Positions 57,001 to 57,149 of a DNA stretch of 57,149 bases are shown here, piece by piece (positions within the stretch are counted from its first letter, which is position 1; every line of letters begins with the position of its first letter). Under the pieces are notes generated by a model. The model ran no database searches. It was not told the origin of the DNA and worked only from the letters and a program-made list of their open reading frames with translations. Origin of the DNA: Cryomorphaceae bacterium (GTDB taxonomy: Bacteria > Bacteroidota > Bacteroidia > Flavobacteriales > Schleiferiaceae); assembly GCA_011525035.1 (NCBI GenBank), contig WTIZ01000041.1, positions 54,849 through 111,997 on the forward strand, in the 5' to 3' direction. The translations under genes and the position numbers were made by a program.

Positions 57001-57149
57001 TTATCGGTCGTACTGGAGAAATGCGTTTGGTCGATGTGAAGACCGGTCGTACAGTAATGACCAACAACATTCCTTACGGTGGTATCTTGAAAGTGAAAGA
57101 CGGTCAGAAAGTGAAGAAAGACGCTGAGATCGTACAATGGGATCCTTAC
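54042..57149 (+). CDS. rpoC: RNA polymerase beta' subunit (3' end beyond window)
   Basis: The first 1036 codons of rpoC, open in frame to the last base of the window; bacteroidotal beta' is usually about 1400 residues, so roughly the last quarter is missing. The N-terminal zinc-binding cysteines lie near 66-90 (pattern C-A-C-G ... C-D-R-C-G). The catalytic Mg2+ motif NADFDGD starts at residue 476 with D478, D480 and D482. The bridge-helix/trigger-loop part begins in the segment with [19 protein letters not shown], and a second cysteine group (near [14 protein letters not shown]) is present. The start is the ATG after the hairpin. Confidence 0.97.
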   Translation, partial: MALRKSDKNQNSAFNKITISLTAPETILENSHGEVLKPETINYRTHKPERDGLFCERIFGPVKDYECACGKYKRIRYKGIVCDRCGVEVTEKKVRRDRVGHISLVVPVVHIWYFRSLPNKIGYLLGLPSKKLDMVIYYERYVVIQAGNAVDNEGNPLERMQFLTEDEYLDAMERLPIENQYLEDSDPNKFIAKMGAEAVQALLGTLDLDELSYQLRHKANTETSQQRKQEALKRLQVVESLRDANSRIENNPEWMVMSVVPVIPPELRPLVPLDGGRFATSDLNDLYRRVIIRNNRLKRLLEIKAPEVILRNEKRMLQESVDSLFDNTRKSSAVKTESNRPLKSLSDSLKGKQGRFRQNLLGKRVDYSARSVIVVGPELKLHECGLPKNMAAELYKPFIVRKLIERGIVKTVKSGKKIIDRRDPVVWDILENVMKGHPVLLNRAPTLHRLGIQAFQPKLIEGKAIQLHPLACTAFNADFDGDQMAVHLPLGPAAILEAQVLMLASHNILNPANGSPIAVPSQDMVLGLYYMTKSMKNTKEMPVRGEGMVFYSPEEVGIALNEGAVDLHAQIKIKGRVEQEDGSMKMEFIETTVGRVLFNQAVPERVPYINQVLTKKALRGIIADVLKKTDVPATAKFLDDIKSMGYGRAFRGGLSFSLNDIRIPDAKEKLISEASEEVEGIFASYNMGLITNNERYNQVIDVWTNTNARLTQEAMSTLINDRQGFNPIYMMLDSGARGSKEQIRQLSGMRGLMAKPQKSGSAGGEIIENPIISNFKEGLSILEYFISTHGARKGLADTALKTADAGYLTRRLHDVAQDVVVNEVDCGTLRGLEVTALKKSEEIVESLAERIIGRVSLNDVVDPLTDEVYIEAGELITEEIANKIDASAIETVEVRSPLTCATKRGICEKCYGTNLATNKGAQQGDSVGVIAAQSIGEPGTQLTLRTFHVGGTAGNVSEENKILAKFDGKIELEDVRTVDNEDGDKIVIGRTGEMRLVDVKTGRTVMTNNIPYGGILKVKDGQKVKKDAEIVQWDPY

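Overview
The window looks like a chromosomal segment of a member of the Bacteroidota, most likely a marine flavobacterium-like lineage. Reasons seen in the sequence: -7 promoter boxes of the form TAnnTTTG, start codons that almost never carry a Shine-Dalgarno sequence, a fused SecDF, a type III glutamine synthetase, several type IX secretion (T9SS) parts or clients, and a complete Na+-translocating NADH:quinone reductase (Na+-NQR) operon. No rRNA, phage, insertion sequence or CRISPR array is visible. The species cannot be named from this sequence alone.

Layout. 1-10.8 kb is mixed housekeeping: an AcuC-type deacetylase behind pheT, a VTT/DedA-like membrane protein behind recG, then a divergent pair of a lipid-linked sugar transferase and peptidase T, which converge on an S1/P1 nuclease expressed behind a T9SS plug-like protein. 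10.8-18.0 kb is nqrABCDEF followed by apbE, which attaches FMN to NqrB and NqrC, and a convergent 68-residue four-cysteine membrane protein that resembles the NQR maturation factor NqrM. 18.1-26.6 kb holds malate dehydrogenase, a DCC-family protein coupled to a secreted FG-GAP protein with a T9SS sorting tail, secDF, tatA and a Ca2+/Na+ antiporter. 26.7-34.6 kb holds glutamine synthetase III, a PorE-like OmpA protein with LysM repeats, and a purM-prfA-pyrF operon.

34.7-39.0 kb is the most distinctive accessory block, a five-gene sulfur operon: a TauE/SafE exporter, a CstB-like persulfide dioxygenase with pseudo-rhodanese and rhodanese domains, two half-size YeeE/YedE proteins and a membrane-anchored diheme TsdA-like thiosulfate dehydrogenase. 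Together these could turn persulfide into thiosulfate, move sulfur oxyanions and take electrons from thiosulfate. 39.1-43.7 kb has an RCK potassium channel, a RmlD-like reductase, a neurotransmitter:sodium symporter with a 45-residue MetS-like partner, and a helix-hairpin-helix protein.

43.7-57.1 kb is the translation/transcription core: rpsU (with the window's one strong Shine-Dalgarno site), xerC, a hibernation factor, tRNA-Thr/Tyr/Gly/Thr, tuf, tRNA-Trp, secE, nusG, rplK, rplA, rplJ, rplL, rpoB and the first 1036 codons of rpoC, which runs off the window. Terminator-like hairpins sit before rpoB and between rpoB and rpoC. There is no stretch over 300 bases without a gene; the 45229-45779 interval is filled by a terminator, a promoter and four tRNAs.
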